Source: Desulfuromonas sp. TF
Lineage (GTDB): Bacteria; Desulfobacterota; Desulfuromonadia; Desulfuromonadales; ATBO01
DNA: 64,000 nt
Assembly: GCF_000472285.1 (NCBI RefSeq)
Contig: NZ_KI421420.1
Coordinates: 53,868 to 117,867 of the forward strand
Reading direction: 5' to 3'
The translations under genes and the position numbers were made by a program. This document shows positions 29,729-38,907 of the stretch, in pieces. The notes under the pieces are model-generated. The model ran no database searches. It had not been told where the DNA came from and was given only the letters and a program-made list of their open reading frames with translations. The stretch's first letter is position 1, and each line of letters opens with the position of its first letter.

Positions 29729-31011
29729 TGCGCAGATCAACCAAACCGCTGCAGGTCAACCCGATCAGGCTCAGCCAGCCGATGGGGGCGGCGCTGGCCT
29801 TCTTCGGCATAAAGGGGTGCATGCCGCTGATGCACGGGGCGATCGGCTGCACCTCCTTCACCAAGGTCTTTCTGACCCGGCACTTCTGCGAACCGATCGC
29901 CATCCAGACCACCGCCGTCAGCGACGTGACCGCCATCCTCGACGGCGGGGAATACAATATCGCCGAAGCGGTCAGGAACATCACGGCAAAGGTCACGCCC
30001 GAGCTGATCGGCCTCTTCTCCACGGGGCTGACCGAGACCAAGGGGGACGACCTCCGCGGCGTCGCCGGCAGGGTCGATTTTCCGCTGGTGCACGTGAACA
30101 CCCCCGACTTCGAAGGGGGGCTGGAGAGCGGCTGGGCACTGGCGGTCGGCGCGATGGTCGAGCAGCTGGTCGAGCCGGCCGAGGCCATCGACGACGAGAA
30201 AGTGCTGCTGCTCCCCCATGCCAGCCTGACGCCGATCGAAGTGGAGAAGATCCGGGAGTTCGTCGCCGCCTTCGGGTTCGAGGTCCTGGCGCTCCCCGAC
30301 CTCTCTTCGGCTCTCGACGGCCACCTCGGCGAAAAGCAGAGCGCCCTCTCCGACGGCGGCATCTCCGTCGAGGAGATCCGCACTCTGGCCGATGCCGGAC
30401 TGGTGCTCAGCGTCGGCGATTCGATGCGCCCCTGCGCCGAGGCGCTGCTCAAGAAGAACTCCTTCATCCGCCACCACCATTTCCCCCACCTGCAGGGGCT
30501 GGAGGCCGGCGACGCCCTGGCCGCGCTGCTGCTGAGGGAAAGCGGGCGGGAGAAGCCGCCGCCTGCTATCGAGCGCTGGCGCCGGCGCCTGCAGGACGCC
30601 CTGCTCGACAGCCACTTCTCTCTCGGGCAGACCCGCATCCTGGTCGCCGGCGAGCCGGACCAGATCGCCGGGCTCAGTCAGGCCCTCTACGAGGCGGGAG
30701 GGAAGGTGAAGGCAGCCGTCGCGACGGTCGATTCGCCGCAGCTCGATATAATCAGAGCGGACAAGGTCCTGGTCGGCGACCTGGAGGATGCGGAGAAGCT
30801 GGGCGACGAGTACGATCTGATCGTCACGAATTTTCACGGCGAGGCCCTCGCCCACCGGCTGCACAAGGGGCTGGTGCTGCGCGGCTACCCCAACTGGGAG
30901 CAGGTCGGCAACCAGCTGAAGAACGACGTGCTCTACGAGGGGGGTGCGTACTTCCTGTTCGAGTGCGCGAATGCGGCGGAGCAGATGAGGGCCCACAAGG
31001 GAAGATCGTGA
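29716..31011 (+). CDS. nifN: Nitrogenase FeMo-cofactor biosynthesis protein NifN
   Basis: NifK-homologous partner of NifE. It begins KPLQVNPIRLSQPMGAALAFFGIKGCMPLMHGAIGCTSF, the NifN hallmark, with TTAVSDVTAILDGGEYNI and HVNTPDFEGGLESGW further on. It lacks most NifK-specific cofactor contacts, as expected. ATG 29716 overlaps the nifE end, so translation is coupled. 431 aa. Confidence 0.95.
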   Translation: MGKVMRRSTKPLQVNPIRLSQPMGAALAFFGIKGCMPLMHGAIGCTSFTKVFLTRHFCEPIAIQTTAVSDVTAILDGGEYNIAEAVRNITAKVTPELIGLFSTGLTETKGDDLRGVAGRVDFPLVHVNTPDFEGGLESGWALAVGAMVEQLVEPAEAIDDEKVLLLPHASLTPIEVEKIREFVAAFGFEVLALPDLSSALDGHLGEKQSALSDGGISVEEIRTLADAGLVLSVGDSMRPCAEALLKKNSFIRHHHFPHLQGLEAGDALAALLLRESGREKPPPAIERWRRRLQDALLDSHFSLGQTRILVAGEPDQIAGLSQALYEAGGKVKAAVATVDSPQLDIIRADKVLVGDLEDAEKLGDEYDLIVTNFHGEALAHRLHKGLVLRGYPNWEQVGNQLKNDVLYEGGAYFLFECANAAEQMRAHKGRS

Positions 31012-31022
31012 CAGGAGCTTTC

Positions 31023-32033
31023 ATGTCAACCTATACCGACACTATACGCCGCTGGGCCACCGACCTCCGCCGCTCCGGGCCACTTGAAGGCGCCGACGGC
31101 ACGGGGGAGGTCGGCCTGGGTGCCGGGGAAATCGGCCGGCGTCTTGCGGTGCGCTTCGCCTTGCGCGTCAGGGACGGCAGGGCGGAGAGTGTGCGCTTCC
31201 AGGTCTTCGGATGCGGCTTTACCATCGCCGCCTGCGCCGCTGCGGCAGCACTGGCCGAGGGGATTCGGCTGGAGGAGATCCCGGCCGTCACCGCCACAGA
31301 CGTCGATGCCGTCCTCGATGGTCTCCCCCCGGAGCGCGGCTACTGCGCCGATCTCGCGGTGGCGGCCCTGCAGGCGGCAGTGGCCAGCGCCCGCGGCGAT
31401 GCGCATGCCGTTCAGGCGGCCGTGAATCCTCGGGAGGAGGATCACGCTCCGCGTATCAGCGCCGACGATCCCCTCTACCGCGCCCTGATGGCCGGCTCGG
31501 CCACGGACGTTCCGGAAGCGGACCGCCGTCTCTTCGCCTGCCTCCTTTGCGTCGCCGCGCAGGAGGGGTGCGAAATGGCGGCGGCTCTCGGCCTGACGCC
31601 GGAGGACGTCGCCGCCATCCTGGAATCGTGCTTTCCCGGGGCTGATCCGGAGCTTCTCGTCCGCCATGCGACCCCGGAGGCGGGGCCTCCCCCGGAGCAC
31701 AACAAAACGGTTCTGGGAATCCTGCTTTCTCACGTCCCGCAGGAAAAAGACGGCCGCGACCTCCCCGCCTCCGCCTGGCTGGCCCGCATCATCGCAGCGC
31801 GGGCCGCCCATCCGGGTCACCTCTGGAGAGCCATGGGGCTCTTCGATCGCCCGGAGCTCTCCAGAGCCATTCGCCGCCACCTCCCCTCCCTGGCCGCGGC
31901 CAACAACAAGGGGATGCGCTGGAAGCGATATCTTTTCAAGCAGGTCTGCGAAATGGGCGGAGGGACGGTGTGCAAGGCGCCCGATTGCGGGGTGTGCAGC
32001 GACTATTCCTTGTGTTTCGACACGCAGGAATGA
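31023..32033 (+). CDS. NifU-like scaffold domain fused to NifQ (Mo donor)
   Basis: Residues 1-130 resemble the IscU/NifU N-terminal scaffold: FQVFGCGFTIAACAAAAALAEG (second scaffold Cys) and RGYCADLAVAAL (third). The first ligand position, normally ACGD, reads GAGE, so one of the three Cys is missing and an extra Cys stands in IAACAAA. Residues about 145-336 are NifQ-like and end with KRYLFKQVCEMGGGTVC followed by KAPDCGVCSDYSLC, the NifQ C-x4-C-x2-C-x5-C site for an Fe-S/Mo cluster. It probably feeds molybdenum to NifEN. ATG 31023 has AGGAG. It is the third gene of the nifEN operon, 11 bp after nifN. Confidence 0.85.
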   Translation: MSTYTDTIRRWATDLRRSGPLEGADGTGEVGLGAGEIGRRLAVRFALRVRDGRAESVRFQVFGCGFTIAACAAAAALAEGIRLEEIPAVTATDVDAVLDGLPPERGYCADLAVAALQAAVASARGDAHAVQAAVNPREEDHAPRISADDPLYRALMAGSATDVPEADRRLFACLLCVAAQEGCEMAAALGLTPEDVAAILESCFPGADPELLVRHATPEAGPPPEHNKTVLGILLSHVPQEKDGRDLPASAWLARIIAARAAHPGHLWRAMGLFDRPELSRAIRRHLPSLAAANNKGMRWKRYLFKQVCEMGGGTVCKAPDCGVCSDYSLCFDTQE

Positions 32034-32100
32034 TGTTTTCCTCGCCGCCGAGCGCTTGCCTGTCGCGCCTCCCTATTCCCCGTCAATCCATCCACTCGCC

Positions 32101-32970
32101 TCACCCCGCCTCGAGCATCGCCAGATCGAGATCCTGCCCGACCACTCCGGCGGCGTCGGCGCGGCACTGCTTGCAATGGCGGGCCTGGGAGAGGATCAGC
32201 TCGGCCTGATTTCGCACCATATCCATTGTGGCATCCGAAGGCCGCTCGATATCCTTGAACATTCCGACGGGGATCACCGGCATGATGTTCATCATCGACG
32301 CCCCCATCTCGCGGACCTTCACCGCCAGGTCCAGGGTTTCGTGATCGTTGACGCCGGGGATGTAGACGTGATTGACCTTCACCAGCATCCCGGCCCCCGC
32401 GGCCATCCTGACCCCGTTGAGCTGGCGGTCGAGGAGGATCGCGGCGGCTTCTTCCCCTTCCAGACGCTCCCCGCCGATGCGGATCCATTCGTAGACCCTG
32501 GCGCCGGTTTCCGGTGTGAGGGCGTTGATGGTGACGGTCAGGCTGTGGACGTCGTGCTCGCGGATGGCATCGAGTTTCTCCGGCAGCAGCAGGCCGTTGG
32601 TCGACAGGCAGAGGGTCATTTCGGGGAACGCCTCGCGCACCAGCCTGAAGGTCTCGAAGGTCTTCGGGTTGGCCAGCGGATCGCCGGGGCCGGCGATCCC
32701 GACCACCTTCAGCCTGGCGCCGCCCTCCCGGTCCATGTGCCGCTTGACCAGGCCGACCCGCTCCACCGCCTCCTCGGGCGTCAGAAGCCGGCTGGTCACG
32801 CCGGGTCTGCTCTCGTTGGCGCAGTCGAACCGGCGCTCGCAGAAGCCGCACTTGATGTTGCAGCCGGGCGCCACCGGCAGGTGGATGCGCCCCGCCTTGC
32901 CGTGATCTCCGCCGAAGCAGGGGTGATCTGTCTGAACCTTGTTGTTCATCATCGGGCAGCCTGTGGCCAT
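32101..32970 (-). CDS. nifB: FeMo-cofactor radical SAM synthase NifB
   Basis: Builds NifB-co (an 8Fe core with central carbide) from two [4Fe-4S] clusters using SAM. It shows HPCFGGDHGKAGRIHLPVAPGCNIKCGFCERRFDC (N-terminal Cys ligand and radical SAM CxxxCxxC), GIAGPGDPL, and C-terminal HCKQCRADAAG (the paired Cys of the second K cluster). At 289 aa it lacks the C-terminal NifX domain found in longer NifB proteins. Two free-standing NifX-like genes upstream fill that role. The start ATG 32970 (MATGCPMMNNKV) follows an AAAAGGAG site. Confidence 0.95.
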   Translation of the reverse strand: MATGCPMMNNKVQTDHPCFGGDHGKAGRIHLPVAPGCNIKCGFCERRFDCANESRPGVTSRLLTPEEAVERVGLVKRHMDREGGARLKVVGIAGPGDPLANPKTFETFRLVREAFPEMTLCLSTNGLLLPEKLDAIREHDVHSLTVTINALTPETGARVYEWIRIGGERLEGEEAAAILLDRQLNGVRMAAGAGMLVKVNHVYIPGVNDHETLDLAVKVREMGASMMNIMPVIPVGMFKDIERPSDATMDMVRNQAELILSQARHCKQCRADAAGVVGQDLDLAMLEAG

Positions 32971-32993
32971 GATCCATCTCCTTTTCTCCAGGG

Positions 32994-33033
32994 AAAAAAG
33001 GGGCAGAAGGATTCCCTCAACATCCTTCCGCCC
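32994..33033 (-). promoter_or_regulatory. Terminator-like hairpin in the nifB leader (candidate attenuator)
   Basis: Minus strand: GGGCGGAAGGAT/ATCCTTCTGCCC stem then TTTTTT, between the upstream nifX-like gene and nifB, only 24 bp before the nifB start. Unless bypassed it should end transcription before nifB. Confidence 0.65.
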
Positions 33034-33069
33034 ATGCCGAAGGCAATAACAACCCTGGAAGGGCACTTT

Positions 33070-33441
33070 TTAATCAGAAGAACATTTCTTCGGCCCCTGC
33101 CCGCCGCATCCGCAGAGGGCGGAATGGACGAACCGCAGGGCCTCTTCAATGGGACCTTCGGTGGAGACGGCTTCAATCCCGGCCTTCTGCAGCTCCTGTT
33201 TCGGCAGCGGGCCGATCATGGCCGTGACGACGGCCCGGCATCCCTCGAGGGCCGCGACGATGGCATCGAACTGGCGGTGGCGGAAGGGGTGTTCCGGATC
33301 GAAGGAGCAGTACTTCTCGACCTGCACCTCGTCGACCCGCTCCGCCCTGCCCTGGGCGTACTCGTAGATCAGGAAGCGTTCGGCATGGCCGAAGTGCTGA
33401 TCGACCGCGGTACCCGATTTTGATGCAACGGCGATGCGCAT
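33070..33441 (-). CDS. NifX/NafY-like FeMo-cofactor carrier protein (second copy)
   Basis: Dinitrogenase iron-molybdenum cofactor biosynthesis domain: MRIAVASKSGTAVDQHFGHAERFLIYEY, the conserved HFGHA cofactor-binding motif, and ALEGCRAVVTAMIGPLPKQELQKAGIEAV. A C-terminal Cys-rich tail (ALCGCGGQGPKKCSSD) is unusual and could bind metal. It corresponds to the C-terminal domain that some NifB proteins carry fused and sits directly before nifB. 123 aa. Confidence 0.88.
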   Translation of the reverse strand: MRIAVASKSGTAVDQHFGHAERFLIYEYAQGRAERVDEVQVEKYCSFDPEHPFRHRQFDAIVAALEGCRAVVTAMIGPLPKQELQKAGIEAVSTEGPIEEALRFVHSALCGCGGQGPKKCSSD

Positions 33442-33458
33442 AAGAACTCCATAGGTCT

Positions 33459-33480
33459 TATAGGTCCTATAGGACCTATA
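33459..33480. repeat. Perfect 22-bp palindrome between fdx and the nifX-like gene
   Basis: Symmetric around CCTATAGG, built of TATAGG/CCTATA words, with a further AGGTCTTATAGG copy on its left and ATTTTT on its right. It may be an operator, a processing hairpin or a remnant repeat; nothing in the sequence decides. Confidence 0.55.
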
Positions 33481-33484
33481 ATTT

Positions 33485-33754
33485 TTAAACAGTCAGCGGC
33501 TTGAAGGAAAAACACTTCTTGGGGCAGGTCACCCCGCACCCCGCGCAGCCGATGCAGTTGCCGTCGTTGGCGATGGTCATGATCATGCGGGTCGAATCCG
33601 TCTCCTCGTCGACCAGGTCTTCGGGGCCGAGCACCTTGCGCGAACAGGCCTTGTAACAACGGCCGCAGCCGAGGCACTTCTCGGGGTCGATCGCCTCGAC
33701 GAAGGTCGGGATCCAGTCTCCTCCCGCCTTGGTTTTTCCGGTCATATAAGCCAT
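33485..33754 (-). CDS. nif-associated 2[4Fe-4S] ferredoxin (ferredoxin III type)
   Basis: Low-potential electron carrier: DPEKCLGCGRCYKACSRKV and NDGNCIGCAGCGVTCPKKC give two CxxCxxCxxxC-type clusters separated by an insert (GPEDLVDEETDSTRMIMTIA) typical of the nif-specific ferredoxin III family. 89 aa, no signal peptide. It lies between two nifX-like genes in the nifH-to-nifB operon. It is a likely electron donor to nitrogenase or to NifB. Confidence 0.92.
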   Translation of the reverse strand: MAYMTGKTKAGGDWIPTFVEAIDPEKCLGCGRCYKACSRKVLGPEDLVDEETDSTRMIMTIANDGNCIGCAGCGVTCPKKCFSFKPLTV

Positions 33755-33774
33755 TGTGAATCTCCTTCTTTAGG

Positions 33775-33845
33775 TTTCAGGTTTCAGGTTCCAGGTGTCA
33801 GGTTTCAGGCCAGGCTTCTTCTGATACCTGATTCCTGATACCTTT
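33775..33845. repeat. Short-period CAGGTTT/CAGGTTC repeats
   Basis: Five TTTCAGG/TTCCAGG-like units run in tandem (about 33775-33810), followed by CTGATACC and CTGATTCC words in loose inverted relation. Intergenic, between fdx and nifX; no coding potential. Confidence 0.5.
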
Positions 33846-33847
33846 TT

Positions 33848-34222
33848 TTATCCGGGCCGTTCGCCTTTCAGCATCGCCTTGCGCAGCCAGGGCGGGGGGT
33901 TCCCCTTGAGCACCTCCTGCAGCTTGACGATAACGTCCTTGATCGGCTCCTGTTCCTTGCTCTTGATCGGATGAATCTTCTTCTGCACCAGGCGCGCCGC
34001 GGCCGGCCCTCCGATCTGGGCGACATAGACGAGCGCGCAGGCCTCTAGACCGGCGCAGCGCGCCTCGATCCTGTCCGCCTCGTCGTCCCCCTCGGTCCTG
34101 ACCTGAACGAGGCCGGCAAACCCGGCGTCTTCCGGGCCGATCTCCCAGATGCAGAATTCCTCTGCGCGGCCGAAGTGCTCGTCGACATGGATTTTATCGG
34201 TACTGGCGAATGCGACTTTCAT
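33848..34222 (-). CDS. nifX: NifX-like FeMo-cofactor carrier protein
   Basis: MKVAFASTDKIHVDEHFGRAEEFCIWEIGP carries the NifX/NafY fold with the conserved HFGRA motif. The C-terminal extension (KEQEPIKDVIVKLQEVLKGNPPPWLRKAM) is typical of nifX genes placed after nifK. It binds FeMo-co precursors and passes them between NifEN and apo-nitrogenase. The start ATG 34222 has AAAGGATT; the longer frame to 34321 adds 33 residues with no family match. 124 aa. Confidence 0.9.
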   Translation of the reverse strand: MKVAFASTDKIHVDEHFGRAEEFCIWEIGPEDAGFAGLVQVRTEGDDEADRIEARCAGLEACALVYVAQIGGPAAARLVQKKIHPIKSKEQEPIKDVIVKLQEVLKGNPPPWLRKAMLKGERPG

Positions 34223-34324
34223 GGACAATCCTTTCGCGCGGTTGCTGACGATTTCGAAGCTTCTGGTTCGTATCATCAACTTCGCCTTCTTCAAAATCGA
34301 TTTGGGAATGGGAGCGAGCAATTT

Positions 34325-34436
34325 TTCGTCAGGTCAAGGAAGTCAAGAAATCATGCGGAGGCCTAGCAGCGCTAGGCCGCACAAATGATTTCGCCGACTG
34401 ACGCCGAGCTGGCGGAAAAGGGCCGCTCCCAGCCCA
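34325..34436. repeat. Palindromic repeat between nifK and nifX (related to 37570-37686)
   Basis: The core GGCCTAGCAGCGCTAGGCC hairpin lies between GCGGA and ACGCCGAGCTGG. The element starts directly after the nifK stop when read on the minus strand. The nifD/nifH gap has the same layout with TAGCAGCGCTA at its centre. Confidence 0.65.
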
Positions 34437-34438
34437 AA

Positions 34439-35899
34439 TCAACGCATCATCTCGAACCACTGGTCCGTACACGTCTCATCCTTGATATCGAGGAACTTGT
34501 TGGCGATCATGGTCAGCATGTTGACCGCTCCCTGGTAACCGACCACCGGCGTGCGGTGGAGGTTGACGCGGTCGATGATCGGGAAGCCGATGCGGAACAG
34601 GGGGATCCTGGCGTCGCGGGCGGCCCACTTGGCGTGGGTGTCGCCGATGATGCCTTCGACCGGATCGGTGACCAGCAGGCTGCGCATGTGCCAGAGGTCC
34701 TTGTTGATGTAGACGGCGCATCCCTTGCCGAAGGGCGAGGAGTCGAGCAGCGCCTGCATTTCCTTCTGGAACTTCTTGGTCGCCCGGCTGCAGAGGACAT
34801 GGTGGGGGATCGCCCCCATCTCCAGCAGGAAGGTGACGATGCCGAAGAGGTAGTCGGGGTCGCCGGCGACGGCGAACTTCTTGCCGTGCAGGTACTGGTG
34901 GGCGTCGGTCATGGCGTCCACGGCCCGGCCGCGCTCGGCCTTGAGTTCCTTGGGGATCGGCTTGCCGAAGAGCTCGGAGAGCTTCATCAAAAACTCGTCG
35001 GTCTTCTTGATGCCGAAAGGCATCGGCATCACCAGCTTCTGGCCGCTGTACGCTTCCTCGATCCACTTCATGGTGTTGGCGGTGGAGTACTTCTGCAGGG
35101 AGATGGTCGCCTTGCCGTTGATCGACTCGGCGGCATCCTCGATCCTGGTGCCGCCGGGGTAGAGGCGGTAGGTGCCGTCGCAGGGCGTATCGAAGACCTC
35201 CGAAGTGTCGGCCATCACCGTGTAGGGGATCTCCATGGCCTCGAGGATCCGCTTGTACTCGCGGATGTTGCCAGTGTTCCCGTCGAAGCCGGGGATCAGG
35301 TTGAGCTTGCCGGTGCACTTGCCTTCGATCTTCTGCCCTTCGGTGAGATACTGCAGAATGGAATTCAGCATGGCGTCGTAGCCGTGGATGTGGGTGCCGT
35401 TGAAGCTCGGGGTATTGGCGTAGGGGATCGGCAGATCCTCAGGCACATGCCCTTTCTGCTTGGCGTTCCTGATGAAGGCGGTCAGGTCGTCGCCGATGAC
35501 CTCGGGCATGCAGGTGGTGTAGACCGGCATCATCTTCGGCTTGTACAGGGTGTAGGCGTTCTCCAGCCCTTCGAAGAGGTTGTTCTGCCCCCCGAACACC
35601 GCGCCGTCCTCGGTCATGGCGTCACAGGTGGCCGCCGCCGGCTCGCGGAAATGACGGGTGAAGGTGCTGCGAAAGTAGGAGGCGCACCCCTGGGAGCCGT
35701 GGACGAAGGGGAGGCTCCCTTCGAAGGAAGTGGCCACCATCTGGGCCCCAAGCGGCTGGCAGGCGTGGGCCGGGTTGATCACCAGGGCGGTTCTGGCGAA
35801 GTTCTTTTCCTTGTATTCCTCGGTATTGATCCAATCCTTGACCCGCTCCACCTCTTCGGGGGAGTGCGTGGTCACTTTTTTCAACGCGCATTCGCTCAT
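34439..35899 (-). CDS. nifK: Nitrogenase MoFe protein beta chain NifK
   Basis: Beta subunit carrying half of the P cluster. Conserved parts: INPAHACQPLGAQM and GSQGCASYFRSTFTRHF (P-cluster Cys), TTCMPEVIGDDL, and the C-terminal GYQGAVNMLTMIANKFLD. 486 aa. The start ATG 35899 (MSECALKKV) has AAGGAG seven bases upstream; the frame to 36034 is translated repeat. Third gene of the nifHDK operon. Confidence 0.97.
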   Translation of the reverse strand: MSECALKKVTTHSPEEVERVKDWINTEEYKEKNFARTALVINPAHACQPLGAQMVATSFEGSLPFVHGSQGCASYFRSTFTRHFREPAAATCDAMTEDGAVFGGQNNLFEGLENAYTLYKPKMMPVYTTCMPEVIGDDLTAFIRNAKQKGHVPEDLPIPYANTPSFNGTHIHGYDAMLNSILQYLTEGQKIEGKCTGKLNLIPGFDGNTGNIREYKRILEAMEIPYTVMADTSEVFDTPCDGTYRLYPGGTRIEDAAESINGKATISLQKYSTANTMKWIEEAYSGQKLVMPMPFGIKKTDEFLMKLSELFGKPIPKELKAERGRAVDAMTDAHQYLHGKKFAVAGDPDYLFGIVTFLLEMGAIPHHVLCSRATKKFQKEMQALLDSSPFGKGCAVYINKDLWHMRSLLVTDPVEGIIGDTHAKWAARDARIPLFRIGFPIIDRVNLHRTPVVGYQGAVNMLTMIANKFLDIKDETCTDQWFEMMR

Positions 35900-35914
35900 A
35901 ATGAACTCCTTCGG

Positions 35915-36078
35915 AACCGTGATCGGTGAACGGTGATCCGTAAAATCTGTGCGGATTACCGTCATGCGTTCACGATTGTCCTTGTCATCTTCGGTTGGAT
36001 TCCTTCCTCGATCGCCGGTCACGGAGAACAGCATTTAAGGCTTTTCCTCTTCACGGATCACCGATCACGGATCACGGG
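35915..36078. repeat. Inverted GATCACGGATCAC-type repeats between nifD and nifK
   Basis: GTGATCGGTGAACGGTGATCC near 35919-35939 is the imperfect reverse complement of the ATCACCGATCACGGATCAC run near 36056-36075, with about 115 bp between. Such a pair could fold into a large stem in the intercistronic mRNA. Confidence 0.55.
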
Positions 36079-36080
36079 TT

Positions 36081-37523
36081 CTAAAACGGCCCTTTAACCA
36101 GCTTCCAGGTCGGGCTGTTGATCGCCATGTCGATGTCGCGGGCGAAGATCTTGAACCCTTCGTAGCCGTGGTAGGGGCCGGAGTAGTCCCAGCTGTGCAT
36201 CTGGCGGAAGGGAATGCCGGACTTCTGGAAGACGTACTTCTCCTTGATGCCGCTGCCGATCAGGTCGGGCTTGAACTCCTCGACGAATTTCTCCAGTTCG
36301 AACTCGGAGACGTCGTCGTAGATGATGGTATCCTTGGCCATCTCGGGGGCGGTGCGGTCGTAGTCGTCCTGGTGGGCGAACTCGTAACCGCTGCCGGTGA
36401 TCTGGATGCCGAGATCCTCGTAGGCGCCGACGGTGTGGCGGGGACGAAGGCCGCCGACGAAGAGCATGGCTGTCTTCCCCTCGAGACGGGGACGGTATTG
36501 ATCGAGCACCGCCTGCATGACCGGTTTGTACCTGGCGATCACGGCTTCGGCCTTCTCCTGGATCGTCTCGTCGAAGCGGGCGGCGATGGCGCGAAGGCTC
36601 TCCTCGATCTTGGTCGGGCCGAAGAAGTTGTACTCGATCCAGGGGATCCCCCACTTCTCTTCCATGACCTTGCACATGTAGTTCATGGAGCGGTAGCAGT
36701 GGATCAGGTTGAGCTTGACGGTGTGGGTTGCCGCGATCTTCTCGACCTCGCCGTCGCCGGTCCAGACGCTCTTGACGTTGAGGCCGATCTCTTCGAGGAT
36801 CGGCTTGGCGGCCCAGACGTCGCCGCCGATATTGTAGTCGCCGATCAGGGCGACATCATAGGGGCCGGCTTCCTCGGCGAACTCGTACTTGCCGATGATG
36901 TGGTCGCGGATCGAGTCGTTGGAGATGTGGTGCCCCAGTGACTGGGAGACGCCGCGGAACCCTTCGCAGTTGCAGGGGACGACCAGCTTGTCGAGCTCCT
37001 TCTCCATCTTCTTGGCGACGGCGTTGATGTCGTCGCCGATCAGGCCGACGGGGCACTCCGAGAGGATCGAAAGCCCCTTGTTCAGCGGGAAGAGTTCATC
37101 AGCCTCGCGCAGCAGGGTTTCGAGCTTCTTGTCGCCGCCGTAGACGATGTCGCGCTCCTGGAAGTCGGAGGTGAAGTCCATGGGAAAGGAGGTGACCCCG
37201 GGGGTCCCCTGCATCAAATTGCGCCGGGTCCCCCAGCTGTAGACGCCGCAGCCGATGGGACCATGGGAAACGTGAACCATGTCGCGGATCGGCCCCCAGA
37301 CCACCCCCTTGGCGCCGGCGTAGGCGCAGCCGCGCTGGCTCATGACGCCGGGGACGACCTTCTTGTTCGACTTGACCGCGCAGGGCGAAACGGTCGGCTC
37401 GTTGGCTCCGAGGTGCGGGGCCCGCTTCTTCCGCGCCTTATCCGGCATCGCCGCAAGGGTCTCCTCGATCAGCTTCTCGGTTCTTTCTTTGGTTATGCCC
37501 GGGATGGGCTTTCTTTCGGACAT
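36081..37523 (-). CDS. nifD: Nitrogenase MoFe protein alpha chain NifD
   Basis: Holds FeMo-cofactor. P-cluster Cys lie near residues 66 (SQRGCAYAG), 92 ([10 protein letters not shown]) and about 158 ([11 protein letters not shown]). The cofactor ligands are Cys in [13 protein letters not shown] and His in [17 protein letters not shown]. All active-site residues seen in Mo-nitrogenases are intact, so this is not a V- or Fe-only form. The start is ATG 37523 (MSERKPIPG). 480 aa. It is separated from nifH by a palindromic repeat of about 115 bp. Confidence 0.98.
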   Translation of the reverse strand: MSERKPIPGITKERTEKLIEETLAAMPDKARKKRAPHLGANEPTVSPCAVKSNKKVVPGVMSQRGCAYAGAKGVVWGPIRDMVHVSHGPIGCGVYSWGTRRNLMQGTPGVTSFPMDFTSDFQERDIVYGGDKKLETLLREADELFPLNKGLSILSECPVGLIGDDINAVAKKMEKELDKLVVPCNCEGFRGVSQSLGHHISNDSIRDHIIGKYEFAEEAGPYDVALIGDYNIGGDVWAAKPILEEIGLNVKSVWTGDGEVEKIAATHTVKLNLIHCYRSMNYMCKVMEEKWGIPWIEYNFFGPTKIEESLRAIAARFDETIQEKAEAVIARYKPVMQAVLDQYRPRLEGKTAMLFVGGLRPRHTVGAYEDLGIQITGSGYEFAHQDDYDRTAPEMAKDTIIYDDVSEFELEKFVEEFKPDLIGSGIKEKYVFQKSGIPFRQMHSWDYSGPYHGYEGFKIFARDIDMAINSPTWKLVKGPF

Positions 37524-37569
37524 TTTTGGTCTCCTCGAAAAATTTTCCTGCTCTTCCGCCCTCAAAAGG

Positions 37570-37686
37570 CGGACAAGTTCTTTCCGAATCAAGGCGCGCC
37601 GGGAGGTCGCGGACGAGGCGTAGCAGCGCTACGTCGAGTGTGCGGCCTCCCGAAGCAACGCCGAGTCGGGAAGAAATCGGCCGCCT
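37570..37686. repeat. Palindromic repeat between nifH and nifD
   Basis: It starts next to the nifH stop. AAGGCGCGCCGGGAGG, then GAGGCGTAGCAGCGCTACGTCG as centre, then CGGCCTCCCG and AACGCCGAGTCGGG. The arms are complementary (GGGAGG/CCTCCC). Layout and end words (AAGGCG...GGCGTA...TACGTCG...AACGCCG) match the larger repeats at 7363, 44726 and 50721. Confidence 0.65.
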
Positions 37687-37687
37687 C

Positions 37688-38587
<900 letters not shown>

Positions 38588-38680
38588 TTAAGTTCCTGGT
38601 GATGGTTATCGCGCTTGTGTGCGACAGGTCCTGCTCCGCGGCGGCATCGCCCTTGATGTGTCCGAAGAAAAATCGATCGC

Positions 38681-38806
38681 ACAAAATGCAAAACGCCCTA
38701 CCCGGAGGATCCGGATAGGGCGTCAATGCCCGGCGGCGCAACCTTTGGGCCGCATTCGTTTTTCCCTGAAATTTATAGACCCCACCCGGCCGAATCGAGT
38801 GGGGCG
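38681..38806 (-). promoter_or_regulatory. nifH leader: two similar hairpins, second with U-tract (candidate attenuator)
   Basis: Minus-strand RNA: hairpin 1 (38779-38806) GCCCCAC.../GTGGGGT, then hairpin 2 (38694-38722) CGCCCTATCCGG/CCGGGTAGGGCG followed by TTTTGCATTTTG. Both are preceded by near-identical CCGGGC-[AG]-ATGACGCCC words, so the unit is duplicated. Hairpin 2 should terminate transcription 128 nt before nifH unless an antiterminator acts. Confidence 0.65.
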
Positions 38807-38888
38807 TCATCGCCCGGGCAGCGCCGCCATGGTGCTGCCGGAAATTGTTTTCTGGAACTAGTGTCCGAATGGTTTGTTGAATTATCTG

Positions 38889-38907
38889 TTTGCAGTAGCC
38901 ATGCCAA
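38889..38907 (-). promoter_or_regulatory. Sigma-54 promoter of nifH
   Basis: Minus strand TTGGCATGGCTACTGCAAA with exact GG-N10-GC spacing, giving a leader of about 310 nt before nifH. Confidence 0.8.
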
